Assembly: GCA_963748545.1 (NCBI GenBank)
Contig: CAVVJO010000016.1
Location: 1 to 64,000, forward strand
DNA: 64,000 nucleotides
Reading direction: 5' to 3'
Source of the DNA: Roseiarcus sp963748545
GTDB taxonomy: Bacteria; Pseudomonadota; Alphaproteobacteria; Rhizobiales; Beijerinckiaceae
Shown: positions 23,952-32,347 of the stretch, one piece after another
Position numbering within the stretch: position 1 is the stretch's first letter
Layout: each line of letters opens with the position of its first letter
Program-made: the position numbers and the translations under genes
Notes under the pieces: model-generated
What the model was told of the DNA's origin: nothing
Databases searched by the model: none
The model's input: the letters and a program-made list of their open reading frames with translations, nothing else

Positions 23952-26555
23952 ATGGCGCTGGAGCAGTACCGCGCCAAACGCAATTTCGCGGCGACGCCCG
24001 AGCCAAAGCCGACGGCCCCGCGCGGGGAAGACGGACACAGTTTCGTCATCCAGAAGCACGACGCGCGCCGCTTGCACTACGATTTCCGACTTGAACTCGA
24101 CGGAGTCCTTAAAAGCTGGGCGGTCACCCGCGGGCCGAGCCTCATTGCGGGAGAGAAGCGGCTCGCGGTCGAGGTCGAGGACCATCCCCTCGAATACGGT
24201 TCATTCGAGGGGACCATCCCCAAAGGCGAGTACGGCGGCGGCGCGGTCCTGATTTGGGATCGAGGAACCTGGACGCCGATTGGCGACCCGCATAAGGGTC
24301 TCGGGAAGGGCCATCTTGAATTCGAACTCAGCGGGGACAAGCTCAGGGGTCGCTGGCATCTTGTGCGGATGCGCGGCAAGCCAAAGGAGAAGCACGAGAA
24401 CTGGCTGCTCATCAAGGGGGATGACGAATTCGCGCGAGCCGGAGACGAACCGGATATTCTCGAGGAGCAGCCGGACTTTGCAGCCAGCGGGCGCAAGATC
24501 GCCGAAGTCGCAAAGGAAGCGCCGGGGTGGTCCTCCAAGATCGGAAAAATCGAGAAGACCGAGAAGGGAAAGCAGGAGAGGGGCGCCGCCGCCCCTGCGC
24601 TCCGCGAATTGTCGACCGTTAAAGGGGCTAAAGAAGCGCGCCTGCCTAGTTTTGTCGCGCCGATGCTCGCAACGCTGGCTGGGGACCCGCCCTCCGGCGG
24701 ACGTTGGCTGCATGAAGTCAAATTCGACGGCTACCGGCTGGAGGCGCGCATCGAAAACGGCCGGGTCACTCTGCTGACGCGCAGCGGCCTCGACTGGACC
24801 GCGAAGTTCGGCGAGACGCTCGTCCGCGCATTCGCAAGCCTTCCCTTGAGCACAGCGCTGATCGACGGGGAACTCGTGGTCGAAAACGCGGCGGGCGTGT
24901 CTGACTTTTCGGCGCTCCAGGCGGCGCTGAGCGATCGGCAAGTGGAACGCCTGATCTTTTACGCCTTCGATCTTCTTTATTTGAACGGATATGATCTCCA
25001 AAGCGCATCGTTGACCGAGCGTAAATCCTTGCTGAATGCGATTGTCGGGAGCCGATCCGGGCCGATCCGCTACAGCGGTCATTTCGACGAGGACGGCCCG
25101 CTCGTTCACCGAAACGCTTGTCGCCTCGGGCTTGAGGGGATCGTCTCGAAACTACGAGACGCGCCCTATCGCCCGGGCCGCGGCAAGAGCTGGAGCAAGG
25201 CCAAATGCTCGGCTCGGCAAGAGTTTGTCGTCGCCGGTTTCGTTCCCTCGACCGCCACCCGCAGCGCGATCGGCTCGCTGGTTCTCGGGGTCTACGAGGG
25301 CGACGCGTTCCGGCATGTTGGACGGGTGGGGACCGGCTTCACCGCCGCGACTGCGGCCGCTCTCTACAGGCGGCTGGAGCCGGCGCGCGTTGCCACGAGC
25401 CCATTCGCCGAGCCCCTCAGCGGGGCCGACGCGCGTCAAATTCGCTTCGTCCGTCCCGAATTGGTCGCGGAGGTCGACACGCGCGGCTGGACAGCCGACG
25501 GACTTTTGCGGCAGGCCTCCTTCAAGGGACTACGCGACGACAAGCCCGCTCGCGAAATTGTGCGTGAAACCCCGGCCTCCATAATGTCCCCCGAAACCGA
25601 ACACAGCTCCGTCGCGTTGACGCACCCCGACAGGCTCTACTGGCCGGACGATGGCGTGACCAAGCAGGGTCTTGCCGACTATTACGCCGAGGTCTGGCCG
25701 TGGATGGCGCCCTATATTGTGGGACGCGCGCTTGCGTTGGTGCGTTGTCCCGACGGCGTGGGCGGCCAAACCTTTTTTCAGAAGCATGCGTGGAAAGGGA
25801 TCGACCGGTCCGTCGTCCTCGTCAAAGACCCCGCCGAGCAGGGCGAGCCGCTGATTAGTATCCGCGATCTCGACGGGTTGACGGCGCTCGTACAGATGGC
25901 CGCCCTCGAAATCCATCCATGGGGGTCCACGACCGTGGACTGGGAGCGACCCGACATGATCGTGATGGACCTCGATCCCGGCGAGGGCGTCCCCTGGGCG
26001 ACGACGATCGAAGCGGCGCGCGAGGTGCGCGACCGGCTGAGCGATGCGGGGCTGACGAGCTTCGTGAAGACCTCGGGCGGAAAAGGATTGCATGTGGTTG
26101 CGCCGGTGAAGCCAAAAGCCGATTGGCCCGCGGTTAAGGCGTGGACGAAGGCCATAGCGGACTCGATGGCCGCCGACAGCCCTCAGCGTTATGTGTCTAC
26201 CATCACCAAAGCCAAGCGCACGGGGAAAATTCTCATCGACTATCTGCGCAACCAGCGCGGGATGACCGCCGTCGCCGCCTATTCCACGCGCGCGCGTCCA
26301 GGCGCCGCGGTGTCCATGCCGCTTGGTTGGGAAGAGCTCGTTCCCGAAATTGGACCGGCTCATTTCACGATCGCCAACGCCCCTTCGCGGCTCGCCGCGC
26401 TTGCCCGCGATCCCTGGAACGGCTTCCGCGCCGCGGAGGCGCCGATCGAGAATTCTATGCCGAGTAAACCCCGGGGGACTGCCCAGACATCCGCGAATGA
26501 CGATCCTGTCTCGAAGCCTAAACCCCGCAAGCGGCGAAGTGGAGCGACCGCCTAA
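23952..26555 (+). CDS. ligD: Multifunctional DNA ligase D
   Basis: 867 aa with the domain order 3'-phosphoesterase, ligase, polymerase. The phosphoesterase (residues about 30-160) has HDARRLHYDFRLELD. The ATP-dependent ligase (about 235-530) has the AMP-accepting Lys257 in EVKFDG. The primase-polymerase (about 550-830) has MDLDPGEG and SGGKGLHV. The enzyme trims, fills and seals broken ends held by Ku. The frame is intact. ATG 23952 follows the ku stop by two bases. The last four bases overlap the convergent second ku. Confidence 0.95.
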   Translation: MALEQYRAKRNFAATPEPKPTAPRGEDGHSFVIQKHDARRLHYDFRLELDGVLKSWAVTRGPSLIAGEKRLAVEVEDHPLEYGSFEGTIPKGEYGGGAVLIWDRGTWTPIGDPHKGLGKGHLEFELSGDKLRGRWHLVRMRGKPKEKHENWLLIKGDDEFARAGDEPDILEEQPDFAASGRKIAEVAKEAPGWSSKIGKIEKTEKGKQERGAAAPALRELSTVKGAKEARLPSFVAPMLATLAGDPPSGGRWLHEVKFDGYRLEARIENGRVTLLTRSGLDWTAKFGETLVRAFASLPLSTALIDGELVVENAAGVSDFSALQAALSDRQVERLIFYAFDLLYLNGYDLQSASLTERKSLLNAIVGSRSGPIRYSGHFDEDGPLVHRNACRLGLEGIVSKLRDAPYRPGRGKSWSKAKCSARQEFVVAGFVPSTATRSAIGSLVLGVYEGDAFRHVGRVGTGFTAATAAALYRRLEPARVATSPFAEPLSGADARQIRFVRPELVAEVDTRGWTADGLLRQASFKGLRDDKPAREIVRETPASIMSPETEHSSVALTHPDRLYWPDDGVTKQGLADYYAEVWPWMAPYIVGRALALVRCPDGVGGQTFFQKHAWKGIDRSVVLVKDPAEQGEPLISIRDLDGLTALVQMAALEIHPWGSTTVDWERPDMIVMDLDPGEGVPWATTIEAAREVRDRLSDAGLTSFVKTSGGKGLHVVAPVKPKADWPAVKAWTKAIADSMAADSPQRYVSTITKAKRTGKILIDYLRNQRGMTAVAAYSTRARPGAAVSMPLGWEELVPEIGPAHFTIANAPSRLAALARDPWNGFRAAEAPIENSMPSKPRGTAQTSANDDPVSKPKPRKRRSGATA

Positions 26556-27356
26556 TGTTTCTTGGGGTCTTTCGCCACGCTTCGGCGCAGAGCGTCCATG
26601 ATGTTGATCACATTGCTGGGCGCTCCCTCGCGCGCGGCCTCCAACTTGCGGCGAGCGGGGCGCGCGCCGGTCTTCTTCTTTTCGATCATTTCTATGAGAC
26701 GCTCCTGGACCGGGTCTCGGACTAAATCCGGACTCCATGGCTTCTTGCGCTTCTCAATCAGTTCGGAGACAAGCGCCAGAAGCTTCGGGTCGGGCTTGGT
26801 CTCGCAGACGTTGGCATAAATCTCCCGCGCGCTCCGCACTTCTTCGCCATAGCGAAGGGTCCAGAGTTCGATACCCTCGTCGCGAGGCAACAGGAGAACG
26901 GCCCGCTCACGGCGGTGAAGGACTAATCGAGAGACGCCCGCCATCTTGGTCGAGCGCATGGCGTCCCGAATTACGCAGTACACTTCCTCACCGACCGTGT
27001 CGTTCGGAGTCTAGGAAATACGGGGTGTCGTACCAGATCCAGTCGACGCTATCGGCCGGCGTGAAGCTCTCGATGTCGATTGAGCGCGCGCTCTCCAGTT
27101 GGACCGCCTCGAGTTCGTCTTCCTCGAGCATAACGAAGGAGCCTTGCTCGCGTTCGTATCCTTTGACCTCGGCGTCCTCGCTGACTGGGTCCCCGGTCTC
27201 GCCGTCGATATAGCGGCTGACAACGCGGTTTCCGGTTTTTCGGTTGAGGGTATGAAAGCGTACTTTGTCAGCGTCGCTGGTGGCCGGGGTCAGAGCGACC
27301 GGGCAGGTCACCAACGACAGCTTGAGATCGCCTGTCCAAAAGGGACGCGGGGCCAT
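26552..27356 (-). CDS. ku: Second Ku protein (one frameshift)
   Basis: About 267 aa over two frames: start MAPRPFWTGDLKLSLVTCPV, core KVRFHTLNRKTGNRVVSRYI, then after a one-base shift near 27012 the segment DTVGEEVYCVIRDAM and RLVLHRRERAVLLLPRD, ending in a Lys-rich tail. The shift breaks the conserved PYFL...DTVGEE strand, so without it the protein would be normal. Several Rhizobiales carry two or more ku genes, which can form different dimers. It is the last gene of a minus-strand unit after two small stress proteins. Confidence 0.9.
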
Positions 27357-27362
27357 CGTGAT

Positions 27363-27686
27363 TTATCGCGTCTTGGCGGACGACGGTTTATTGTCTTCGC
27401 TCGGGATGTTCTGATTGGCGGGTCGGGCGTCGCGCATCGCCTCCATGGACTTTGCTTTGCCTCCGGACCTCTGGGGCTTTCCGACTGAGGAACTCGCTCT
27501 GGCCACCGCCGTCTCCGACAGCGCCATCTCGTCGGGCGAATTTGGTTTCAGTACGCCGCCCGCGACCTCCGCGTCATAGACGGCCTCGGCCTCGTACCAG
27601 TGCGCATCGTGCTTGCCCTCGGGAAAACCCTCTTGCTCCCACATCTGGTAGGCGATTTCCCGCACCCTCGTTTCGCGATCAGTCAT
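27363..27686 (-). CDS. DUF2934-containing protein
   Basis: 107 aa. The N-terminal half (RETRVREIAYQMWEQEGFPE, then DAHWYEAEAVYD) is the DUF2934 motif; the C-terminal half is low-complexity and polar. ATG 27686 has GGGAGG upstream. It overlaps the preceding gene by 8 bases and ends six bases before the second ku, so it is probably co-transcribed. DUF2934 proteins are common beside stress genes; the function is unknown. Confidence 0.85.
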   Translation of the reverse strand: MTDRETRVREIAYQMWEQEGFPEGKHDAHWYEAEAVYDAEVAGGVLKPNSPDEMALSETAVARASSSVGKPQRSGGKAKSMEAMRDARPANQNIPSEDNKPSSAKTR

Positions 27687-28011
27687 TGCGGCCTCCCACG
27701 GCTTTGCCAACTCTGCTTTGCTTGCGCATCGCCGCGGCCTTCCCCGTTGGACGTGAGCGCTCCTCGGTCGACCTCGCGGCCGAGGCCGCGCCCCCCATAT
27801 GGCCGCCCTTGTTCGCAGCCGGACGCCCAGTCGCTTTCCCGCTGCCAGACCCGCCCGGCTTTTTCCCGCCGCCATCGTCCTTGTTGACAGTCGCCCAAGC
27901 CCGCCGCTCCGCCTCCTGCTCGGGAACGCCTCGGCTCTCGTAGCTTTCCGCGATATGATCCGCTTTGCGCTCTTGCTTGTCGGTATATTTGGACTTATCG
28001 CCTCTCGGCAT
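27679..28011 (-). CDS. Small basic stress-type protein (often called plasmid stabilisation protein)
   Basis: 110 aa. The N-terminal half (PRGDKSKYTDKQERKADHIA, then GVPEQEAERRAWATVNK) matches a short conserved family often labelled plasmid stabilisation protein without direct evidence. The C-terminal half is Gly/Ser/Lys/Arg-rich and probably disordered and DNA- or RNA-binding. ATG 28011 has GAGGAG upstream and an EcfG-type promoter at 28032-28059. It heads the unit that ends with the second ku, which would make that ku stress-induced. Confidence 0.8.
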   Translation of the reverse strand: MPRGDKSKYTDKQERKADHIAESYESRGVPEQEAERRAWATVNKDDGGGKKPGGSGSGKATGRPAANKGGHMGGAASAARSTEERSRPTGKAAAMRKQSRVGKAVGGRND

Positions 28012-28031
28012 TCTCTCCTCCTCCAATTTTG

Positions 28032-28059
28032 TTTAACCGCAATAGCGGACGGAAGTTCC
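28032..28059 (-). promoter_or_regulatory. EcfG-type promoter of the small-protein/DUF2934/ku unit
   Basis: On the minus strand, GGAAC (28059-28055), 17 bases, then GTTAAA (28037-28032), about 20 bases upstream of ATG 28011. Confidence 0.7.
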
Positions 28060-28094
28060 GGAGGACCGCCGCACGACCGCCAGGCTGTCGCTGC

Positions 28095-28199
28095 TCATCG
28101 CGACCATACTAGGAAAAAGAGTAGGGCGATCGAGACGCAGATCAGGCCCGCGGCAATTTGCCGAATGACTTCAAACTGAAGGACTTCGATCTGCGTCAT
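28095..28199 (-). CDS. Putative 34-aa single-pass membrane protein
   Basis: ATG 28199 to TGA 28095. A short amphipathic start (MTQIEVLQFEVIRQ) is followed by one hydrophobic helix (IAAGLICVSIALLFFLVW) and Ser-Arg. The ribosome-binding site is weak (TGGAATTGG), but an EcfG-type promoter lies 63 bases upstream. No family recognised. Confidence 0.45.
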   Translation of the reverse strand: MTQIEVLQFEVIRQIAAGLICVSIALLFFLVWSR

Positions 28200-28261
28200 G
28201 GCCAATTCCAGGATTTCGAAAAACCCCAGCGCTCCGAGTTCGGAACACTTCTAGCGACGAA

Positions 28262-28289
28262 GGAAACTGCGTAGACCGTCAAAGGTTCC
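28262..28289 (-). promoter_or_regulatory. EcfG-type promoter of the 34-aa gene
   Basis: On the minus strand, GGAAC (28289-28285), 17 bases, then GTTTCC (28267-28262). Confidence 0.55.
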
Positions 28290-28312
28290 GAGTAACGCTC
28301 GGGAGCGTCGGA

Positions 28313-29831
28313 TCAGATCGAAATTCCGCGACTTTTGAAGTAGCGCTCAATCTGTCCGGTCCCGGCGCGTCCATCGACCAGAGCGACGTAAGCGTCCGGA
28401 CGGATTAAGTAGACGGCGTTCCGAACGAGCCCAGCTTCCCCATACGGCGGCTTCCAAGGAAAGGTCCGCAACGCCAACCCCCGCTCGGCGCACCAGGCGC
28501 TCAGTTCCGGACGGGCGTCTCCATAAAGATGGACCTGCCACGTCGGCTCCGACAGGCTTGCGTGGTTGTCGTCGATGGCCACCCACGGCAGCCGGTCACC
28601 GCCGTGGACCCTGCCGGCCTTGCCTTCGCTCAGGGGTCCGCCACGGTAGTTCACATTGATCTGAGACACCGTCCGGAAAGCAAGCTCCTTGGCCGTATGG
28701 AAAGCGAACAGGCCGGAGAGCGTGTCCGGAACCAGCCAAAGCCGAGCGAGGTCCGCCAACCCGCCGAATGCTGCGGCGATCGCAAAGGCCCGGTCGGCCG
28801 TTGCGGCCAGTCGGCGCGCGAAGGCGATCCGTTCGCTCTCGTAGCTGTCGAGCAGGGTTTCGGGCGCCTTCGCACCGAGAACGGCCTTCAGCTTCCACGC
28901 GAGGTTGATGGCGTCGCCGATCCCCGTGTTCATCCCTTGGCCGCCCGCGGGATTGTCGATGTGGGCTGCGTCGCCGAGCAGAAACGCACGCCCCATCCTG
29001 AAGCGGTCCGCCACCCGATGTTGCACGAGGTGGGTCGAAAACCAGTGTGCTTTCGCGCCGCGCAGGTTGAGGTTTCGGACCGCACGATCGCTCACGTCCT
29101 CGAAACGCAACCTATCGGGAACAGATCCGGATACGGATTCGGTCTTCACCTTGCCGAGGAGTTGGGCGCGGCCCTGCTCGGCGCGAGGAACGACAGCGAG
29201 AAAGCCGGTCTCGTCGAGATCGACATGAAGTTCGCCGTCGATGGCCGGCCCTGACGCTTCGAGGTCGGCGACATAAAAGACGTGCTGACGCGCCCCCCCC
29301 GAAAACCCGAACTCGAAGGGCCTCTCGGACGATGGAACGCGCCCCGTCGCATCCGGCGATATAGTCGGCCTCACACCACTCCTCGCCGCGCTCGGGATGG
29401 CGAAGGCGCGCCTCCACCCTGTCGCCGTGGTCCGACCACCCGACGACCTCCGTCAGCCAGTCGACGAAAACGCCCTTGCCCTCCAGTTTCGAGACAAGCA
29501 ATCGCTCATGCTGGTCTTGCGGAAAACACCGAACGTAAGGATAGGGCGTCATTCCGACCCCGACATCTTCGAAGGGAATGCGAGCCTTCCGGACGCCCCG
29601 CGCCCAAAGGTTGAACGCCTGGATCTTGTGCGCGCTCTCTACGACCTCGTCGGCCAGATCGAGCTGCCGATAGAGTTCGAGCGTCCGGGATTGCACCATC
29701 AATGCGCGAGAGGCGTTCCCCGGCGCCGCGGCTTTGTCCACGATCCGAATCTTCAAGCCGAACTTCGTCAGCCACAGCGCCAGGGCGAGCCCCGTGGGTC
29801 CGGCTCCAACGATGAGGACGTCGTAACGCAT
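28313..29831 (-). CDS. FAD-dependent aromatic-type monooxygenase (one frameshift)
   Basis: About 506 aa, of the PheA/TfdB/UbiH-like flavin hydroxylase family. Dinucleotide-binding motif DVLIVGAGPTGLALAL at the N-terminus, then GCDGARSIVRE, and the second FAD motif LLGDAAHIDNPAGGQGMNTG. The C-terminal part resembles the thioredoxin-like domain of phenol hydroxylases. The frame changes at a run of eight C (29293-29300), a likely homopolymer error. ATG 29831 lies about 38 bases downstream of an EcfG-type promoter. Substrate unknown; it is not linked to other aromatic genes here. Confidence 0.9.
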
Positions 29832-29868
29832 GGGCCTCACCGGAGAGCGCTGCGAGCAGGTTGACGGG

Positions 29869-29894
29869 AACGGTTTGCATCGCGGGCTTGTTCC
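29869..29894 (-). promoter_or_regulatory. EcfG-type promoter of the FAD monooxygenase
   Basis: On the minus strand, GGAAC (29894-29890), 17 bases, then CGTTCC (from 29872). Exact match to GGAAC-N17-CGTT. Confidence 0.7.
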
Positions 29895-29973
29895 GCGACC
29901 CCGTCCCGGCGGATACGCCGTCGAACCGAAGCGCAGGACACGGGCGCCGTTTCTCGATAGCGTCGGCGCGCCT

Positions 29974-30001
29974 GGAACGTTTCGCCCGTTCGTTTGTTGT
30001 C
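29974..30001 (+). promoter_or_regulatory. EcfG-type promoter of glgX
   Basis: GGAAC at 29974-29978, 17 bases, then GTTGTC from 29996, about 95 bases before ATG 30096. It is divergent from the monooxygenase promoter. Confidence 0.6.
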
Positions 30002-30095
30002 TTTTACCGCAAAGGAACTCGCTCACGAGGACTTCGTGCGGGATTCAGGAAGAAGTGGAATCTCCAATTCTCCGATTGCCAAGGAGGGGGTTTTG

Positions 30096-32234
30096 ATGCG
30101 CATCAGTGAAGGAAAGCCGTATCCGCTTGGCGCTACGGCCGACGCCAAAGGAGCCAACTTCGCGGTTTTTTCGGCCCACGCCACGAAGGTCGAGGTCTGC
30201 ATCTTCGATAGCGACGGCGGCCGCGAAACCGACCGATTTGAACTTCCAGAGTACACCGACGAGATCTTTCACGGCCATGTCGCGGGCGTTGGTCCGGGGA
30301 CGTTCTACGGCTTCCGCGTGCATGGTCCCTACGAGCCCGAGGCCGGCCACCGCTTCAACCCCAACAAGCTCCTGCTTGATCCCTATGCCCGCGCACACGC
30401 AGGCAAGCTCGTGTGGGATCCGGCGGTGTTCGGCTATACGCTCGGCGCTGAGGGCGCCGACCTTACGCTAGATGAGCGCGACAGCGCTCCCTTCGTCCCG
30501 AAGTCCGTGGTCGTCGACCCGAATTTCGACTGGCGGGGCGAATATCGCCGGCGCAGCGTGCCTTGGGACCACACGATCATCTATGAAGCCCACGTCAAGG
30601 GGTTCACCAAGCTCAACGTGAACGTCGACGAGAAGCTCCGAGGTTTTTACGCCGGGCTGGGCTCAAAGCCGGCTGTTGACTACATCCGATCGCTGGGCGT
30701 GACCACGGTTGAACTGCTCCCCGTCCATACGTTCATCGACGACAGCTATCTGCTCGAAAAAGGACTGAAGAATTACTGGGGCTACAACTCGATCGGCTTC
30801 TTTGCCCCCGATCCGCGCTACGCCGCCGACGTTCCGAACTCGCTGCGTGAGTTCAAGGAGATGATTGCCCGCCTGCACGATGCGGGCCTCGAGGTGATTT
30901 TGGACGTGGTCTACAACCACACCGCCGAAGGCAACGAGCTCGGGCCGACACTCTCTTTCAAAGGCATCGACAACTTCTCCTACTACAGGCTCCTCCCGGA
31001 CAAACCACGCTACTACATCAACGACACCGGGACCGGAAACACCCTCAACCTCAGTCATCCCCGCGTCATCCAAATGGTGGCGGACTCGCTGCGCTATTGG
31101 GTAAGCGAGATGCGGGTTGACGGCTTCCGCTTCGATCTCGGAACGATTCTGGCCCGCGAGCCCGACGGCTTCAAGACCGAAAGCGGTTTCCTCAAAGCTG
31201 TTGGACAGGATCCATTGCTCGCCGAGGTCAAATTGATCGCGGAGCCTTGGGACTGCGGGCCGGGTGGCTATCAGGTTGGTGGATTTCCTCCCGGCTGGGC
31301 CGAATGGAACGACACCTTCCGAGACACCACGCGAGACTTCTGGCGGGGCGAGGCGAGCGCCAAGGCGCTTGCGCCACGTCTGTGTGCGTCGCCCGACAAG
31401 TTCAATTTCCGCGGGCGAAAACCATGGTCGAGCGTTAATTTCATCGTCGCGCATGACGGTTTCACCCTGCGCGACCTCGTCTCGTACAACGACAAGCACA
31501 ACGAGGCCAACGGCGAAGACAATCGCGACGGACACTCCGACAATCGTTCCTGGAACTGCGGCGCCGAGGGGCCGACCGACGACCGCGAGGTCCGCGCGCT
31601 GCGCCAGCGCCAGATGCGCAATTTTCTCGCCACCCTCCTGCTGTCGCAGGGCACGCCGATGGTGTGCGCAGGCGATGAGTTCGGACGCACCCAGAACGGC
31701 AACAACAACGCCTATTGCCAGGACAACGAGCTCAGCTGGGTGGACTGGAACCTGGACGAGGACCAACTGGCGCTCGCCGAGTTCTTCCGCCGCCTCACGG
31801 GTTTGTTTTCACGTTACCAGGTCCTGCGCCGGTCGCGCTTCTTCACCGGCCAGATGATCCCCGACCTCGACGTCGCCGACGTCACCTGGATCGACGCGAA
31901 CGGATCGCAGATGGCGCCTGAGACCTGGGACGACGAGCGCACCCGATGCTTCGCGATGCTCCTGGACGGGCGCGCTCAGGTCAGCGGAATCAAGCGGCAA
32001 GGTGAAGACGGCACTCTGCTCATTGTCTTCAACGCGCACCATGACTTGGTGAAGTTCACGTTGCCCTCCTGCGTCGAATGTTCCGGATGGAACCGACTGT
32101 TCGACACTAATGACGCGGCGCTTCCGGAAGAAAAATTCGAGATTGGCGCAGTCTATGAAGTGACCGGCCGCTCGATGCTGCTATTCGAGCGGATCTCTGA
32201 AGAGAAGAAAGGCTCGAAGCACAAAGACGGATGA
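30096..32234 (+). CDS. glgX: Glycogen debranching enzyme GlgX/TreX
   Basis: 712 aa, a GH13 enzyme that cleaves alpha-1,6 branches in glycogen or limit dextrin. An N-terminal CBM48-like domain (GANFAVFSAHATKVEVCIFD) precedes the catalytic barrel: VVYNHTAEG, nucleophile Asp in RVDGFRFDLG, acid Glu in IAEPWD, and FIVAHDGFTL. ATG 30096 has AAGGAGGGG upstream. The frame is intact. It is convergent with treY and treZ, and supplies linear maltodextrins for trehalose synthesis. Confidence 0.95.
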   Translation: MRISEGKPYPLGATADAKGANFAVFSAHATKVEVCIFDSDGGRETDRFELPEYTDEIFHGHVAGVGPGTFYGFRVHGPYEPEAGHRFNPNKLLLDPYARAHAGKLVWDPAVFGYTLGAEGADLTLDERDSAPFVPKSVVVDPNFDWRGEYRRRSVPWDHTIIYEAHVKGFTKLNVNVDEKLRGFYAGLGSKPAVDYIRSLGVTTVELLPVHTFIDDSYLLEKGLKNYWGYNSIGFFAPDPRYAADVPNSLREFKEMIARLHDAGLEVILDVVYNHTAEGNELGPTLSFKGIDNFSYYRLLPDKPRYYINDTGTGNTLNLSHPRVIQMVADSLRYWVSEMRVDGFRFDLGTILAREPDGFKTESGFLKAVGQDPLLAEVKLIAEPWDCGPGGYQVGGFPPGWAEWNDTFRDTTRDFWRGEASAKALAPRLCASPDKFNFRGRKPWSSVNFIVAHDGFTLRDLVSYNDKHNEANGEDNRDGHSDNRSWNCGAEGPTDDREVRALRQRQMRNFLATLLLSQGTPMVCAGDEFGRTQNGNNNAYCQDNELSWVDWNLDEDQLALAEFFRRLTGLFSRYQVLRRSRFFTGQMIPDLDVADVTWIDANGSQMAPETWDDERTRCFAMLLDGRAQVSGIKRQGEDGTLLIVFNAHHDLVKFTLPSCVECSGWNRLFDTNDAALPEEKFEIGAVYEVTGRSMLLFERISEEKKGSKHKDG

Positions 32235-32253
32235 AGGCGCTTCGTCGTTGCGA

Positions 32254-32280
32254 GTTCCCCCGGGACTTGATCCGGGGGAC
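32254..32280. repeat. Palindromic repeat between glgX and treY
   Basis: Arms of CCCCCGG and CCGGGGG flank GACTTGAT. This resembles the CCCCGGA-TCAAGT-CCGGGG palindromes dispersed in many alphaproteobacterial genomes; it may also end transcription of both convergent genes. Confidence 0.6.
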
Positions 32281-32347
32281 GAAGGAACCGATACCGCGCC
32301 GCGGCGCTCGGCAACACACGGATCGCTTCGTCCGCGACCCAAGCTCT

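Noticed and set aside
25530..26738. A 402-codon open frame antisense to ligD
   Set aside because: Low-complexity Arg/Gly content and full overlap with a conserved gene.
29861..29898. A plus-strand GGAAC-N18-GTT overlapping the monooxygenase promoter
   Set aside because: Spacing is too long, and it arises because the minus-strand element is nearly palindromic.
30014..30034. GGAAC followed by 16 bases and CGTG as a second glgX stress promoter
   Set aside because: The -10 element is CGTG, not CGTT; the copy at 29974 fits better.
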